Assembly: GCA_037892935.1 (NCBI GenBank)
Contig: JAYXKI010000001.1
Span: forward strand, 1,922,001 to 1,986,000
DNA length: 64,000 nt
Direction of reading: 5' to 3'
Source: Phlebopus portentosus
Taxonomy: Eukaryota; Basidiomycota; Agaricomycetes; Boletales; Boletinellaceae
The translations under genes were made by a program, and so were the position numbers. Below, piece by piece: positions 31,742 to 43,027 of the stretch. The notes below the pieces were generated by a model that searched no databases, was not told the DNA's origin, and saw only the letters and a list, made by a program, of their open reading frames with translations. The stretch's first letter is position 1. Every line of letters begins with the position of its first letter.

Positions 31742-33815
31742 CTACTACTCCATTCCTTTCATACCTCGGCGTCCCTAGGCCACTCTCTGGCATCTCTGAT
31801 GGTCTTTGGCACCTGCCAGGTGCTTGGTAGTTAGAGTCTGATAGCTTGAGGCTTTATTTCAGGAGGTTTCTTCACACATTCAGCTCCCTTAGTAGGACGG
31901 ACATCTGTAGCGCCTTCTGATACAGAAACCACCCAAATACTACACCATTCCTTTCTTATCAAATTTAGCAATAGTAGCTGGTACTGTTGCTACCTTGGTT
32001 GTTGTTATTTGTATGCTCCCAACTGCAGGGCTACCAGATGCCTTTGCTATTAGGTACACTTCATTGGTAAAGGGGTTATGATAATAGATGTGTGATTTGA
32101 GTGAATCGGGTTTGTTCTCCAGGATGTGCACTTGTCCTAGGGAATAGGTTTGCTAATCTCAAAACTAGTAGCATCAATAGGGACTTGAGGTCGATGGTCC
32201 TCACCTCGATAAAATACTAGCCAAAAACCTTGCCTGTGAGAGGTAGTGTTATAACTAGTGAGTGATCTTTTGATCCAATGTTAGAGGTGTAGGTCCAGGG
32301 TTATACCAGTTTTGATCCTTTTGCCTAAGCAGTGGTATGTTGTGCAGAGGTGATCTATCTACCCACATTTAGCTGTACTACATGGTCCCCTTACTATCCT
32401 TCCTAGTCACAGTCCTAGTTAGGGATGCTTTTAGAGATAAGGTAGAGTAAGAGCAGATTGGGATTTCCAAGAGGCATAGTAGTACAAAGCACACAGTGAG
32501 TCGTGTTAGGACACTTATCACCAGTGTGTTAAGAGGATTGAAAGATGGAGGAAAGAGGGCCTACTTCTAATGCTATTTATGCTTTCTAGATCATCCATTT
32601 TCCATTCTATTTCTTACTCATCTTCTCTCCACTTTACTCCACCTTGCTCCACCTTGCTCCACCATTACATCACTTCCTTCGTTATTCTGCTCCACTGAGC
32701 GCCACTTTGCTCCAATGTATCTCCACTATGATGGAATTCTGTAGGGTTGCTGACTGAGACAATAGAGATGCTATTCCAGTATGGAAAGCTTCACTATCAG
32801 TGCTCCATTATGATATTGATTCCATCACCAGGTGGGATTGTAGCTCTTGGTACAATATAGGCTACTCGATATGTGACTCTTTGCTGTTCATCTTGTGGTC
32901 CAAAGGGTGTAAGCACAACTCACACATCAGTATTGAGATGTCAGGTTGGTGTAGAGTATGGTCCAATGCATACCATGAACTGTATAAGTTCAGCTGGGGG
33001 ATGCAGTTGTGTTCGAGTAACTAGCCATGCTTTGCCTGGGAGTCTAATGTTGTGAATGTATTGCCATATCCTTTGTTGGAGTACCAATTGTAGTTGCTTA
33101 GTGTCCAGGTTTGTGTCCCTTAGTAAATAAAGGTTCGCTTGTACTGTAGAGGCTGGACATAAGTTGTGCAGCTCTGGCTTGTACCATCCTAGTATCCTTC
33201 AAGTTATTGGGTCTGCAGCTTGAGGGGTTCGAGTTGTAACAATGAGTTCCTCATGTCACTTGGGTATTATAGGATTTGGTGGATTGGCATGTAACGCTTC
33301 TTGCATATAACATTGGACTTTGATTTGGCAGTCATGTATTTTACTTGTAGCATGACATACTGTGAAGTATATCTCATAAAGGACCATGTACACTCGGGCA
33401 CAAGTCTGACAGTACTGGAATGCCAGTGATGTCTCTATTGGGCTCAGATTAGCCTTTAGACTTTAGGCGTTAGGCTTTGGTAGTCGTGTTCTAAACTTCT
33501 CGGGCTTTTAGTAGTTTTGATTGCTTCTTGACTTCTTTTGATTAGGTCAGATCAGGAGTTTGGTCGGTGGCGTTAAAGTGACGGTTGGCAGTAGTAAATT
33601 GGCAGTGTTAAGTAGTCCATGGGGTTACGTACTTGTGGCATGCTTCTTAGGCACCCATATATTGCCATTGATGCCCGTGACTGTTGCCTTGGTCGTGTTA
33701 ACAGTAGTTTAGCTCTAGTGACTGTTGGACTGTTGCTAGTCACATTTGGAATGCTGATCCTGTTGATCTGCCAATTGTGTTGATCTTGATGTGAGTTTTT
33801 GAGTGGATCCTTTTA
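31742..33815 (-). mobile_element. Element D2: 5' part of a second D-family copy
   Basis: Read right to left it starts with the D LTR (33815-33492 match the 2624-2281 fragment; its first bases are TA in place of TG), continues through about 1.2 kb of presumed LTR with a TATA-like CATAAATAG near 32590, then a leader (32225-32132, matching 25123-25030) and the first 64 codons of gag (32131-31940, matching 25029 onwards). Left of 31940 the frame goes on into a different, still coding-like sequence (KPPEIKPQAIRL). It is cut by the LTR of element A at 31741 and abuts B in the middle of its protease-upstream region at 33816. Confidence 0.6.
31940..32131 (-). pseudogene. gag: Gag start of element D2
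   Basis: 64 codons, MHILENKPDS..., nearly identical to the gag start of D at 25029 (PFTNEVYLIAKASGSPAV, TIAKFDKKG). It ends with TAG. Its duplication on both sides of element A is the main clue to a rearrangement. Confidence 0.6.
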
Positions 33816-36800
33816 GGAGGGCAGGTGGAAAGGAGTTGAACGCTTTTATCAGCATCATACACCCTAAGGTAGCTGGAGACGACAAAGTTAATCTGTCAAA
33901 TTCTGGCCTTGAGGATGAAAACTTCATCGATGCTCACACTTTAATTGACTTAGGGTGCACAGGCTCTTGCATCAACAAAGGCTTCATTAAGTGGTATAGT
34001 TTTCCGACTCAAAGATATATCTGACCTAGGCCAGTCTTCAATGCTGATAGTATCAGCAATAAAGGTGGACTAACTAAGGAGTACATCATAGTATAGATGT
34101 TCTTCGGTAAACATGAAGAAGAGATCTGATTGGCAGTCACGTCTTTGGCATCGAGTAACATTTTCCTTGGTCATGATTAGTTACAGAAACACAACCCAGA
34201 GATCAAGTGGAAGATTGGATCTGTCAAGTTCACACATTGTCTAGACAAATGCAATTTGATGTTGTCGAAAGAAGAGATAAATGATGAGTATGTGAGGAAT
34301 GTGAGGATGAAGGAAGCAGCAAATTGGCTGCCTTACCTAGAAGAATACGCTGATGTCTTTAGTGAGGAATCATTTGAACGTTTACCAAACTACCAAACGT
34401 GGGACCATGCTATTGACTTAAAGCCAGATTTCAAATCCAGTGATTGCAAGGTTTATCTATTGTCACCAAAAGAACAAAAGACAATGAAGGAGTTCATTAA
34501 AGAAAACCTAGCATCAGGTTATATCCGATAGTCAAAATCTCCAATAGCATCACCATTCTTTTTTATCAAGAAAGAGGATAGGAGCTTGCAGACAATCCAA
34601 GACTACCGAAAGCTCAACGAAGGAATAGCCAAAAACAAGTACCCATTACTGCTGATAAATGAGCTCATTAATAAGGTCAAGGATGTGAAATACATCACAA
34701 AGCTCGATGTTTGATGGGGATACTACAACATCCAGATTTGAGAAGGGGACGAGTGGAAGGCAGCGTTCAGGACAAACTTAAGCTTATTTGAACTAACAGT
34801 CATGTTCATCGGGCTGTGCAATGCACCAGCAACCTTCTAAGGTTTCATGAACAACATCTTTTGAGAATTGATCCATGAAGGTATCGTTATCATTTACCTC
34901 GATGACATCCTTATCTTCTTGAATGATCTGGAAGAACATCAAAGATGGACCAAACGAGTTTTTGAGATCCTACGCCAGAATGGACTCTTCCTAAAGCTGC
35001 AGAAATGTGAGTTCGAGGTTGATACAGTCAAATACCTTGGACACATCATCGGCAATGGCGAAGTTTGAATGGATCCCAAGAAAATGGCAGCAGTACAAGA
35101 CTGGCCAGTTCCAAAGAACATCCACAAACTGCAACAATTTCTGGGACTAGAAAATTGGTTGCAGCATTTTGTGAAGGATTACAGTTTGGTCATCAAACCA
35201 TTGACTACGCTGATGGGTAAGGTGGAATGAAAGTGGGGCAAAGAGGAGCAGGCAGCATTTGAAGAGTTGAAGCATCATTTGAGCAGTCCTCCCATACTAG
35301 CAATACCCAACAATGAAGACCCTTTTCATGTGGAAGCTGATGTGTCAGACTTTGCAACTGGTGGAGTGCTTCTCCAGAAACAAGATGGCAAGTGGAAGGT
35401 GATTGCTTATTGGTCATTGACCTTCTTGGAGGCAGAGCATAACTATGAGATCTATGATAAGGAAATGCTCGCCATCATTCAAGCTCTCAAGGAATGGTGA
35501 CAATACCTCCAGGGAGCTAACAAACCTTTTGAAGTATGGACAGACCACACAAACCTAACATACTTTGGATCGCCGCAGAAACTAAATTGTCGACAGGCTT
35601 GTTGGCAACTCAACTTAGCTGAATTTGATTTCACACTAGTCCACAAGCCTGGAAAAATGTTGGGTAAGGCCAATCTATTGTCATGTTGAGCAGATTACGA
35701 TAAGGGCAAGTGCAACAATGAGAACGTAACATTTGTCAAGAAGGAGTGGTTGGTCAGAGGAACAGTTCAGACATTGAGAGACATACTTGTCGAGAAGGTT
35801 AAAGAAGTGCAGAGACAGGAGGATAAAGGGGAGAGACCTAAGGGAGTCAAAAGAAGAGGGGAAGTGTGGAGAAAAGACAGATAGCTATACATACCAGCAG
35901 GCGTTAGAGAGATTGTCATGAAGGAACACCACAATTTGACTCTGGTGGAACATCCGGGAGCAACCAAGATGATCCAGTTGATAGCATGAAGGTACTGGTG
36001 GCCGAGAATGAGTGCAGACATACAGGTGTATGTACAGGGGTGTGATTGTTGTCAGCGAATGAAGGCTCTAAGAACAACAAGGGCTAAGGTTTCACACCCT
36101 AATGAGGTGCCAGAGGCACCATGGCAAATTGTCATGGTCAACCTGATTGGAGAGTTACTAGAGTTGAATGGGTTTAATGCAGTTTGTATTGTAGTTGATC
36201 GCTTTAGCAAATAAATCCATGTGATCCCAACGATGATGAAATTAATAGCTGAAGGCATGGCAAGGATCTACAGAGACCACATCTTCTGATTATATGGACT
36301 GCCTTGGAAGATTATCCATGACCAAGGAGTACAATTCAATGTAAAAATAATGAAGGAGTTGTACAAGCTCCTTCATATTGAAGGCAACCTGTTGACAGCA
36401 TATCACCCACAGACCGATAGACAGATAGAGAGGGTTAACTAAGAACTCAAACAATATCTCCACTTGTATGTCAATCATCGACAATCAGACTGAGTGGACT
36501 GGCTGGCTCTCATGGAATTTACATACAACAACTGTGAACATTTAGTGATGAAGCTATCCCCTTTCTTTGTTAACATGCGAATGCACTCCTTAGACTTTAT
36601 GGGGGTTGGGACGGTGTCACCAAACCTGTCAGCAGAAGAATTTGCCAAGCATGTCAAAGAGATGCATGAGCTCGCTCAGAGTAATCTAGTCAAGGCAAAC
36701 AAAGACATAAAATAATTCTATGACTGCCATACTGGAGAATTAATCAATTATGAGGCTAGACAGAAAGTCTTCTTAGATGGATGAAATATCAAGACGATCC

Positions 36801-37200
36801 GACCAATGAAGAAGATAGATGACAAGTGGTATGGGCCCTTCAAAGTTGTAGAAAAGGTTGGTGCAAGTGCATACAGACTCACATTACTGCAGACCTAGAA
36901 GAAGATTCATCCAGTCTTCAATGAAATCTTGCTCAAACCAGCCATCCAACCATCCTTCGAGTCACAAAAGAAGCTACCTCCACCACCACCAGTGATCATT
37001 GATGAGCAGGAAGAGTATGAGGTTGAAGAAATACTCGACTCACATCTACATTGAGGCAAGCTCCAATTCCTAGTTAAGTGAGTTGGATACGAAGAAGTGA
37101 CATAGCAACTAGAGTCTGACGTTAAAGACAATGTGCAAGAATCGATTCAGGAATTCTATCACAAATATCCTGGAGCTCCAAGAAAACTAACAATACCTCA
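33816..37200 (+). pseudogene. pol: pol of element B
   Basis: Protease (TLIDLGCTGSCIN, catalytic Asp kept but the next Ser is Leu), RT ([22 protein letters not shown]), RNase H (HVEADVSDFATGGVLLQ, YDKEMLAI), integrase (VMVNLIGELLELNG with Asn for the first Asp; KIIHDQGVQF with the second Asp kept), chromodomain (EYEVEEILDSHLH, stop, LQFLVK, stop). More than twenty in-frame stops, mostly TGA or TAG at places where A has CGA or TGG. It is more decayed than A, though it retains some catalytic residues that A lost. Confidence 0.85.
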
Positions 37201-37285
37201 ACAAAGTCTACAAGCGCTGTACAAATTCACATCGTCAGAAGGCCTATGTGGTTAGTTGGGACACCCAACCTTGAAGGGGGGGTGA

Positions 37286-37747
37286 TGTAAGGACTCGAAC
37301 ATTTTCCTTTTATTTTCTTACATCATCTCCTATTTTAATTTTCTTTTCTTTTCTTTTATTTTCTTATTAACAATTATTTATTCGTTTACCAGAACCTTTC
37401 ATCATTTTCTACAATGCTCACTAATCACCTTATTCCTTTATCATGTGACTTCTTATTAGAGTAGACCTTTCATGTGCTCGAAGTCTATATAAGTAGATAG
37501 TTTGACTCTTTCATCTCCTTATCTTTCTATTCTACTTACCTTCATTTTGACATAGGTATCTACTCTTGTATTGATAGTCTATTGAAAATTCTACTTACCT
37601 TCACTTTGACATAGCATTTGACAGTCTGAGCTTAAGCCCTGTCTTAGCTATTTTGACCTGAGCAATGTTTTCGGGTTTAACTCGATTATGCTTGTTTCTT
37701 GTTGTGTTGGCCTGCCTCGACTCAGCCCTTGAGCTGTCCACCTAACA
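37286..37747 (+). repeat. 3' LTR of element B
   Basis: 462 bp, TGTAAGGACT...CCTAACA. The transcript-start motif is ATCTTTCTATT, one mutation from the self-priming sequence in A. Marks the right edge of the retrotransposon cluster. Confidence 0.88.
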
Positions 37748-38230
37748 CCTATGCCTTCTCTAATGCCTGTTGGCACTGTATTATGCCTTTTTTTTGCATA
37801 TACCCTATAATAACATTGTATATATTCATTTTAAGGCTATACTAATATATGAAAACAGCTTGCAGAAATATTTTTGTGTTGAGATAAACAATGTTGAACT
37901 TTTGGAAGAACATGTCAATCAACTTCTAATGCATTATATGAGCACATTTTACTATTTTCTGGTATTGATCAACTTCTTCTCTCTTTGAGTGTTCATTAAT
38001 TGACACAGATTATAGTGCCAAATTTTATTTTTTTTTGCATATTTCTCTTTATCATATATATTTCTACAATTGCCCAGGAACAGAACATCAAATTTTTTGT
38101 TGTAAAGACTCGTTTTTGTTCAGTTTATACCTTGTTAGTGTAAAGTTCTGCTAATTTTTGCATTTAAAAAATTCTACTTCTGGACAAGTCTTCCAAGTTC
38201 TGAAATACATATATTTTATGCATTTACATG
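37748..38230. other. Very AT-rich segment
   Basis: About 480 bp with T-runs and words such as GCATATACC, ATATATTTC and TTTTTTTTGCATAT; far more A+T than either the retroelements or the genes. Short frames exist (37770-37988) but no family is recognisable. It lies between the LTR of B and the upstream region of the ribosomal protein gene. Confidence 0.6.
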
Positions 38231-38648
38231 GTCTACTTGATGCTGTGTAAGCCTGTACATACTCTTCCGAAATCCTTGTCAAGTTTTTTTGAAGCTCCGA
38301 CTGGATCTACTATAAGCGGTATCGTGGGAACGATCGCGACCATTGCCTCTGGTGACTCGCTCGGGCTAAATCGACAAAGTCGCTCAGTGCCGACCCTAAA
38401 CAATAATACAGATCTTAAAGTTTCGTGGTCCTCGTGTCGACAAGCTCAAGACAGTCAGTCCCCGATATCGAGGTGAGCATCACTTTCGTTATCTGAATGA
38501 TTGGAATGGCATTGGGGTCGCTGCTGGACAATGTTTTGAATGTTGAAGACGGACGGAATTGCTGTAACCCGATGGATTGACGACCCAAGTTTTGGATGGC
38601 ATGGATCAAGAAACGAGTGTAACTGACAATCGACATTCTACAACATAG
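38231..38648 (+). promoter_or_regulatory. Upstream region of the L15 gene
   Basis: Base composition returns to normal here. The sequence CATAG stands directly before the start codon, so an intron of the 5' untranslated region may end at 38648. The short frame at 38228-38476 is not credible as a gene. Confidence 0.4.
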
Positions 38649-39371
38649 ATGGGCGCGTACAAGTACCTCGGGGAGCTCTACAAGAAGAAGCAGTCGGACG
38701 TCCTCCGTTTTCTGCTGCGCGTCCGCTGCTGGGAATATCGCCAGCTCAACGTTGTCCACCGCGCCTCGCGCCCTTCTCGTCCTGACAAGGCCCGCCGTCT
38801 GGGCTACAAAGCCAAACAGGGCTACGTCGTCTATCGCATTCGCGTGCGTCGTGGTAACCGCAAGAAGCCCGTCCCAAAGGGTGCGACGTACGGCAAGCCC
38901 GTCCGTCAGGGTGTGAACCACCTCAAGTTCCAGCGAGGCCTTCGGTCGATCGCTGAAGAACGTGTTGGGCGGCGATGTGGCAATCTTCGTGTCTTGAACT
39001 CCTACTGGATCAACCAGGATGGTGTTTACAAGTATTATGAAGTCATCCTCGTCGATCCACAACATAAGGCTGTCAGTGCTTGTATCCTCTATCATTCAAG
39101 AATCTCTCATTTAATTGTGTTTTCTTTCTTTTAGGTCCGTCGCGATCCTAGAATCAACTGGATTTGCAAGCCTGTGCACAAGCATCGCGAATCCCGCGGT
39201 CTTACTAGCATTGGCAAACAGGTATGTTTGCTCACGGCCAGAAGAATTTCCTATTCTCACTGATTTTTTTCTCAGAACCGTGGTATCGGCAAAGGTCACC
39301 GCTACAACCACACCCCTGCTCGCCGCGTCTGGAAGAGGCACAACACTCTCTCGCTTCGCAGGTACCGGTGA
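38649..39371 (+). CDS. RPL15: 60S ribosomal protein L15 (eL15)
   Basis: Exons 38649-39071, 39135-39221, 39276-39371; introns of 63 and 54 nt; 201 residues, the family's usual length of about 204. The start [18 protein letters not shown], the core [30 protein letters not shown] and the end RRYR are those of eukaryotic L15. It is a basic protein of the large subunit, near the tunnel, and essential for translation. The first intron begins GTCAGT, a weak but acceptable donor, supported by the conserved [12 protein letters not shown] junction. The gene faces ARP1 tail to tail. A long minus-strand frame over exon 1 is only its shadow. Confidence 0.97.
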
Positions 39372-39642
39372 ACGGTTATCTCTTCATGCCTGTTTTGTTC
39401 TTTATATGCCCCAAAAACTCATTGCCCATCATGTATGGACATGCTTCGCCTTGCAATGCATTCGCATGCTTTCATGCTTTTCATGACAATCTGCCTGAGA
39501 ATGGGTCTTTGACTAAACTATGGTATTATATTACTAGCGGCTACAAGTGGTGAAGGGTATTACCGAGAGAAACATCGACGTGTAAAGCAGATGCAAGAGT
39601 CCCGTCATATGAACGCGAAAAGTAAGATCCACTGCATGAAGG
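39372..39642. other. Convergent 3' region of RPL15 and ARP1
   Basis: 271 bp between the two stop codons; no gene seen. Must contain both polyadenylation regions. Confidence 0.5.
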
Positions 39643-41133
39643 TCAGAAACCAGCTTTCTTGTGGATGATCTCTGGGTCTTCTTGATACTCTTCTGCGGAC
39701 ACCCACATCTGTAGCGAATGGTCAATGAAAAACGGAGCAAGCAACTTTGGGTATACCTTCTTGAACGTATTCAATCCCGCCAGAATAGATCCTCCTATCC
39801 AAGTCGAGTACTTCCGTTCTGGAGGCGCATAGATCTTGATCTTCACGTCTTTGACTGCAAGCTTCTTGACCTCGTTTAGTAATCGATCACCAAACCCTAT
39901 ACAACCATTCAGTAAATTTTACAAAGAAGAGGGAAAGACAGGGACCAAAGAGAAATGCATGTTACGAACCTTTGCATAGCGTGCTTCCACCACTGAGCAC
40001 GATGTTCGAGAAAAGGCTTTTCCGGAGGTCCAAGTCCACGCGGCTTATCGAATCAACGACCACCTGGTGTACACCTGCGTATTCCTGTCCAATGAGCTCA
40101 GGATTGAAAAGAATCTCAGGTGCACGGAAACGTTCCGGTCCAAGTTGGATAGCATTCCCGTCGGGAAGTCGGAACTCCTCCGTTCGCCCGGCAGTGTCTT
40201 TTTCTTCCTTTGCCGGGCTGACAGCAACGTAGCAGCACTTTTCCTTGATTGTTCGTACGACCTCACGTTCGGCGGACGTGTGGAGGTGGTAGCCTGCTTT
40301 TCGAAGGAGGAGCTGGAGGTGGTCTGTTACGTCCCGACCTGCGACGTCTACTCGCCGGATCGCATGAGGCATTGAGAAGCCTTCGAATACTGGGACTGCG
40401 TGTGTGACGCCATCTCCTGAGTCGAGTACGATACCGGTTGTTCGGCCGGACGAGTATCTATTTCGTGTGCTTTTAGTTGGAAATGGGTAAGATAAGGTGT
40501 CTGTGAAGACATACAAAGACAGGACGGCTTGCACGGAAGTGAATAAAGCAGGTACGTTGAAGGTATCAAAGAATATCTGTGCAGCGATATCTCGATTACT
40601 TCGTGGGTTCAGAGGCGCCTCAGTCAATAAAACCGGATGCTTTAATATTTGACACGACGTTAAGCAGACTAAAAATCCTTTGTAACCAGACACGTACCTC
40701 TTCGCTGAGGGTACCGAGCTCTTCTGTATATACCCAGTTCCATATTCGTTCCATATCATCCCAGTCCGTGACGATTCCGTGTTCCATGGGATACTTGATT
40801 TTCAGAAGGCCACGGAACTCTTGTGCCTTTCGTCCGATGAACGTGTCTCCCTCTAATGCACCGGCCATAACGCGTACATGTTTTGGTCGTCCGACGCTAC
40901 GCACATGAATTGAGATCACATCAACATTTCTCTCCAGGCATATAGCGCTTGTATACACACAAGGAAGGGAAGAAGCATTTTGGATGGTCTTGTCCAGCAA
41001 AGCCTGCCTTTATGGTGCCCGAGCCCTACAAGAAACATTCGTTAAGTGTTATGATGGAAGTATAAGACTGAGACCGTACATTATCTATAACAACAGGTTG
41101 GTTTGTCAACACATCGTCGAACTCTGCCGACAT
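39643..41133 (-). CDS. ARP1: Actin-related protein 1 (centractin), dynactin filament subunit
   Basis: Seven exons: 41133-41080, 41025-40961, 40896-40698, 40639-40515, 40457-39970, 39896-39757, 39708-39643, total 1137 nt, 378 residues, as in animal ARP1 (376). Diagnostic stretches: [21 protein letters not shown] at the start is the phosphate-1 loop of the actin fold; [17 protein letters not shown] and [19 protein letters not shown] are ARP1-specific; [20 protein letters not shown] is phosphate loop 2; [11 protein letters not shown] is the adenosine site. ARP1 polymerises into the short filament of dynactin, the cofactor of dynein, in the cytoplasm. All exon phases close. It shares a 147-bp promoter with the next gene. 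Confidence 0.96.
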
Positions 41134-41280
41134 CTTGATTTCTCGAGACCAGCTGCAGGATGAAGAGGACGACGCGCGACACAGGAGATGACGAGTCCGA
41201 CGCGCCGTGACCTGTCGCGGTCTCGTGGCACAAACAAACAGCAAAATAACTCCTTGTCTCCAACTATCAGCTTTCTTAGA
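41134..41280. promoter_or_regulatory. Shared promoter between ARP1 and the membrane protein gene
   Basis: Only 147 bp separate the two start codons, which point away from each other, so both transcripts must start here. No TATA box is evident. Confidence 0.6.
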
Positions 41281-42105
41281 ATGAGGTCTTTATTTCTTTC
41301 CTTAGCGATTTTTACGACTTCATTAATATCTGTCATACTTCTATCTGTGCGTGCACGTAAACATTCTTTCGGTTTCATGCACTGACTTGTTGTACTTTAG
41401 ACACCAACGGAAGGCGCTTCCTTGGGTGAAAAATGGCAAGCTACGAGCTTCTGTAAATGTATGCGAAACTGCATACCGTCTTGAGACACGCATGAGGCTT
41501 ATGGAAAGGACAATGATCTTAGGCATATGCTTCGGCTCGAATTATACCATCCTGCACCTGGTCACTCCGGACAACCCATCAAAGCCATGCCTATCCTGTA
41601 CGAAACAATGGTGTATAAACCAGAACTTGCCGATCTGCCAGGGTGCAACTTTGGGAGATACAGATCCGGATACTGCGACTGGCAAGGAAGGCGACGTTGA
41701 AGCTCGGTGTTTCCGTACGTTTCGAGCTTACCTCCACTGAATCTTACGACGAGAGTATTGAGATGGCAAGCAGAACGAGACTCGCCACGAGATCAACTGG
41801 TCGTCACTCTCTTCTTGCTCACGATCTTCGGGCTTCTTCTGGGCGCAGGGTTAAAGGGTAAAATGATGAAAGCGGGCATCGACTTTAGCGTTCCTTGGGC
41901 CTCAGGAAGGCGATGGTGGGAGGTACGTTTTCTTGAGACTTTGCCAATAATCTTTCAACTGAGCCTTTACGTTAACTAGGCTTGGAACTACCGAGCACCG
42001 CTGGAACATATAAGTTTAGGTGTGCCTTCTCCGTTTTCTCGACGTTCGCATGAGGAAGAGAGAAATCGAGGACAGTATACGAATGTTCCTAGTGGCGATT
42101 TATGA
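41281..42105 (+). CDS. Cysteine-rich type I membrane protein, unknown function
   Basis: Exons 41281-41346, 41401-41458, 41523-41714, 41771-41922, 41980-42105; 197 residues with all phases closing. It begins with a signal peptide (MRSLFLSLAIFTTSLISVI), followed by a luminal part with paired cysteines (FCKCICFGSNYTIL, KPCLSCTKQWCINQNLPIC), an N-glycosylation site (NYT), a single membrane helix (VVTLFLLTIFGLLLGAGL) and a tail of about 65 residues. The cysteines suggest a disulfide-bonded luminal domain, probably in the ER or vacuolar route. I believe similar proteins are widespread in basidiomycetes but cannot name a function. Confidence 0.78.
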
Positions 42106-42332
42106 TTGACGCTAGTACTAGTACTGGTTCTACAGTACAGTACATTTGCCACAATTTTTTATAATGTACTTTATTAGATTTAATCCACTGCTTGCTTGAC
42201 TGTAAATGTTATTCTTGGTGCATTGTCGAGAGCATTGTCCACACTGCCAAGACAAAGTGAATCGGTTGCCTAGACACTCTTTCCGAGTCCATGCCATCCG
42301 TTCCGCAGTCAAGTTGACCTTACACTCACAAC
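42106..42332. other. Intergenic region before the SVIP-like gene
   Basis: 227 bp between two genes on the same strand; contains CTAGTACTAGTACTG and a TACAGTACAGTAC direct repeat. No gene. Confidence 0.4.
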
Positions 42333-42740
42333 ATGGGTAACTTATGTTCCAAGCCAGGAACGCTCAGCGGCGGACATACCGTCCTCGGTGGCGGACAAAC
42401 CGTGGCACCTTCCAGTCCGCGAAACGAGTCTCCAGAGGAAAGACGAGCGCAGTTGGCTGAGGCTGCACGACAACGGATGGAAAACGTGCGTAGAAATCAA
42501 CATTTATCATGGCTGCTTTTATTGAAGTAGACTTTCTCCTCGATGTACAGGATAAGAACAGACTGATAAATAAGAATAACCCGAATGCTGGTCGACTTGC
42601 GTCGCAGGTGAACAAACCGGTGAAACATGTCCCACAGCAAAAGGAACCCGAACCGCTCAGAGTGAGTGCGTCTCCATTTCATTCTCTAACACTAGTACTA
42701 GTGTGCTAATTGTAACGCCAATTGCATTTAGTGGGATTGA
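42333..42740 (+). CDS. SVIP-like small p97/Cdc48-interacting protein
   Basis: Exons 42333-42485, 42551-42661, 42732-42740; 90 residues. The start MGNLCSKP carries Gly2 for myristoylation and Cys5 for palmitoylation, as in animal SVIP (MGLCFPC). The segment EERRAQLAEAARQRME is the VCP-interacting motif (Arg...Leu...AlaAla-x-Arg) that binds the N domain of p97/Cdc48. The end PLRWD parallels the LRW ending of SVIP. The last exon has only nine bases (Trp, Asp, stop). SVIP inhibits ER-associated degradation and acts at the membrane. Length and layout agree with the family (about 77 residues), so I am fairly confident of the type, less of the function in fungi. Confidence 0.8.
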
Positions 42741-43027
42741 GGTCAGGTTTTGAGCCGTCGTTGGGGTCGATATCGAGGATGCATATTGATATTGATATTG
42801 CTTTTTGTATAACCTGCTTTTTATATTATACATCGTCTCCATCCTTGTATAGCTATCATCGAGATGATTGTTGAACAGAGTCTAGCTGTTTATTTTAATT
42901 GGCTTCGTCGTGTGAAGCAAGGATATCATGGCCAAGTCGACGTGTAATCTGTCTTGATCTCAACCTCAACAACGAGTGATCGCACTGTTCGTCGTGTGCC
43001 CATCTTGCATGTCGACGGAGGCAGTGG
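42741..43027. other. Intergenic region before GPI2
   Basis: About 290 bp, with a GATATTGATATTGAT tract near 42788 and no gene. Confidence 0.4.

Larger units (their letters stand above)
33816..37747 (+). mobile_element. Element B: 3' half of a second family A copy
   Basis: Corresponds to 27812-31741 of A in order and orientation, so 5' LTR, leader and gag are missing. The left end is joined to the LTR of D2. Diverged from A mainly by transitions. The 3' LTR is complete. Confidence 0.88.

Noticed and set aside
25119..31746. Target site duplication for element A
   Set aside because: Flanks are CCAAG and CTACT; no shift within a few bases gives a match.
37748..38230. Mitochondrial DNA insertion
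   Set aside because: Only the AT content suggests it; no mitochondrial gene or tRNA was recognised, so it is reported simply as AT-rich.
38415..39095. 226-codon open frame on the minus strand
   Set aside because: It lies exactly opposite exon 1 of RPL15, whose protein is unmistakable; the antisense frame is a by-product of the codon bias.
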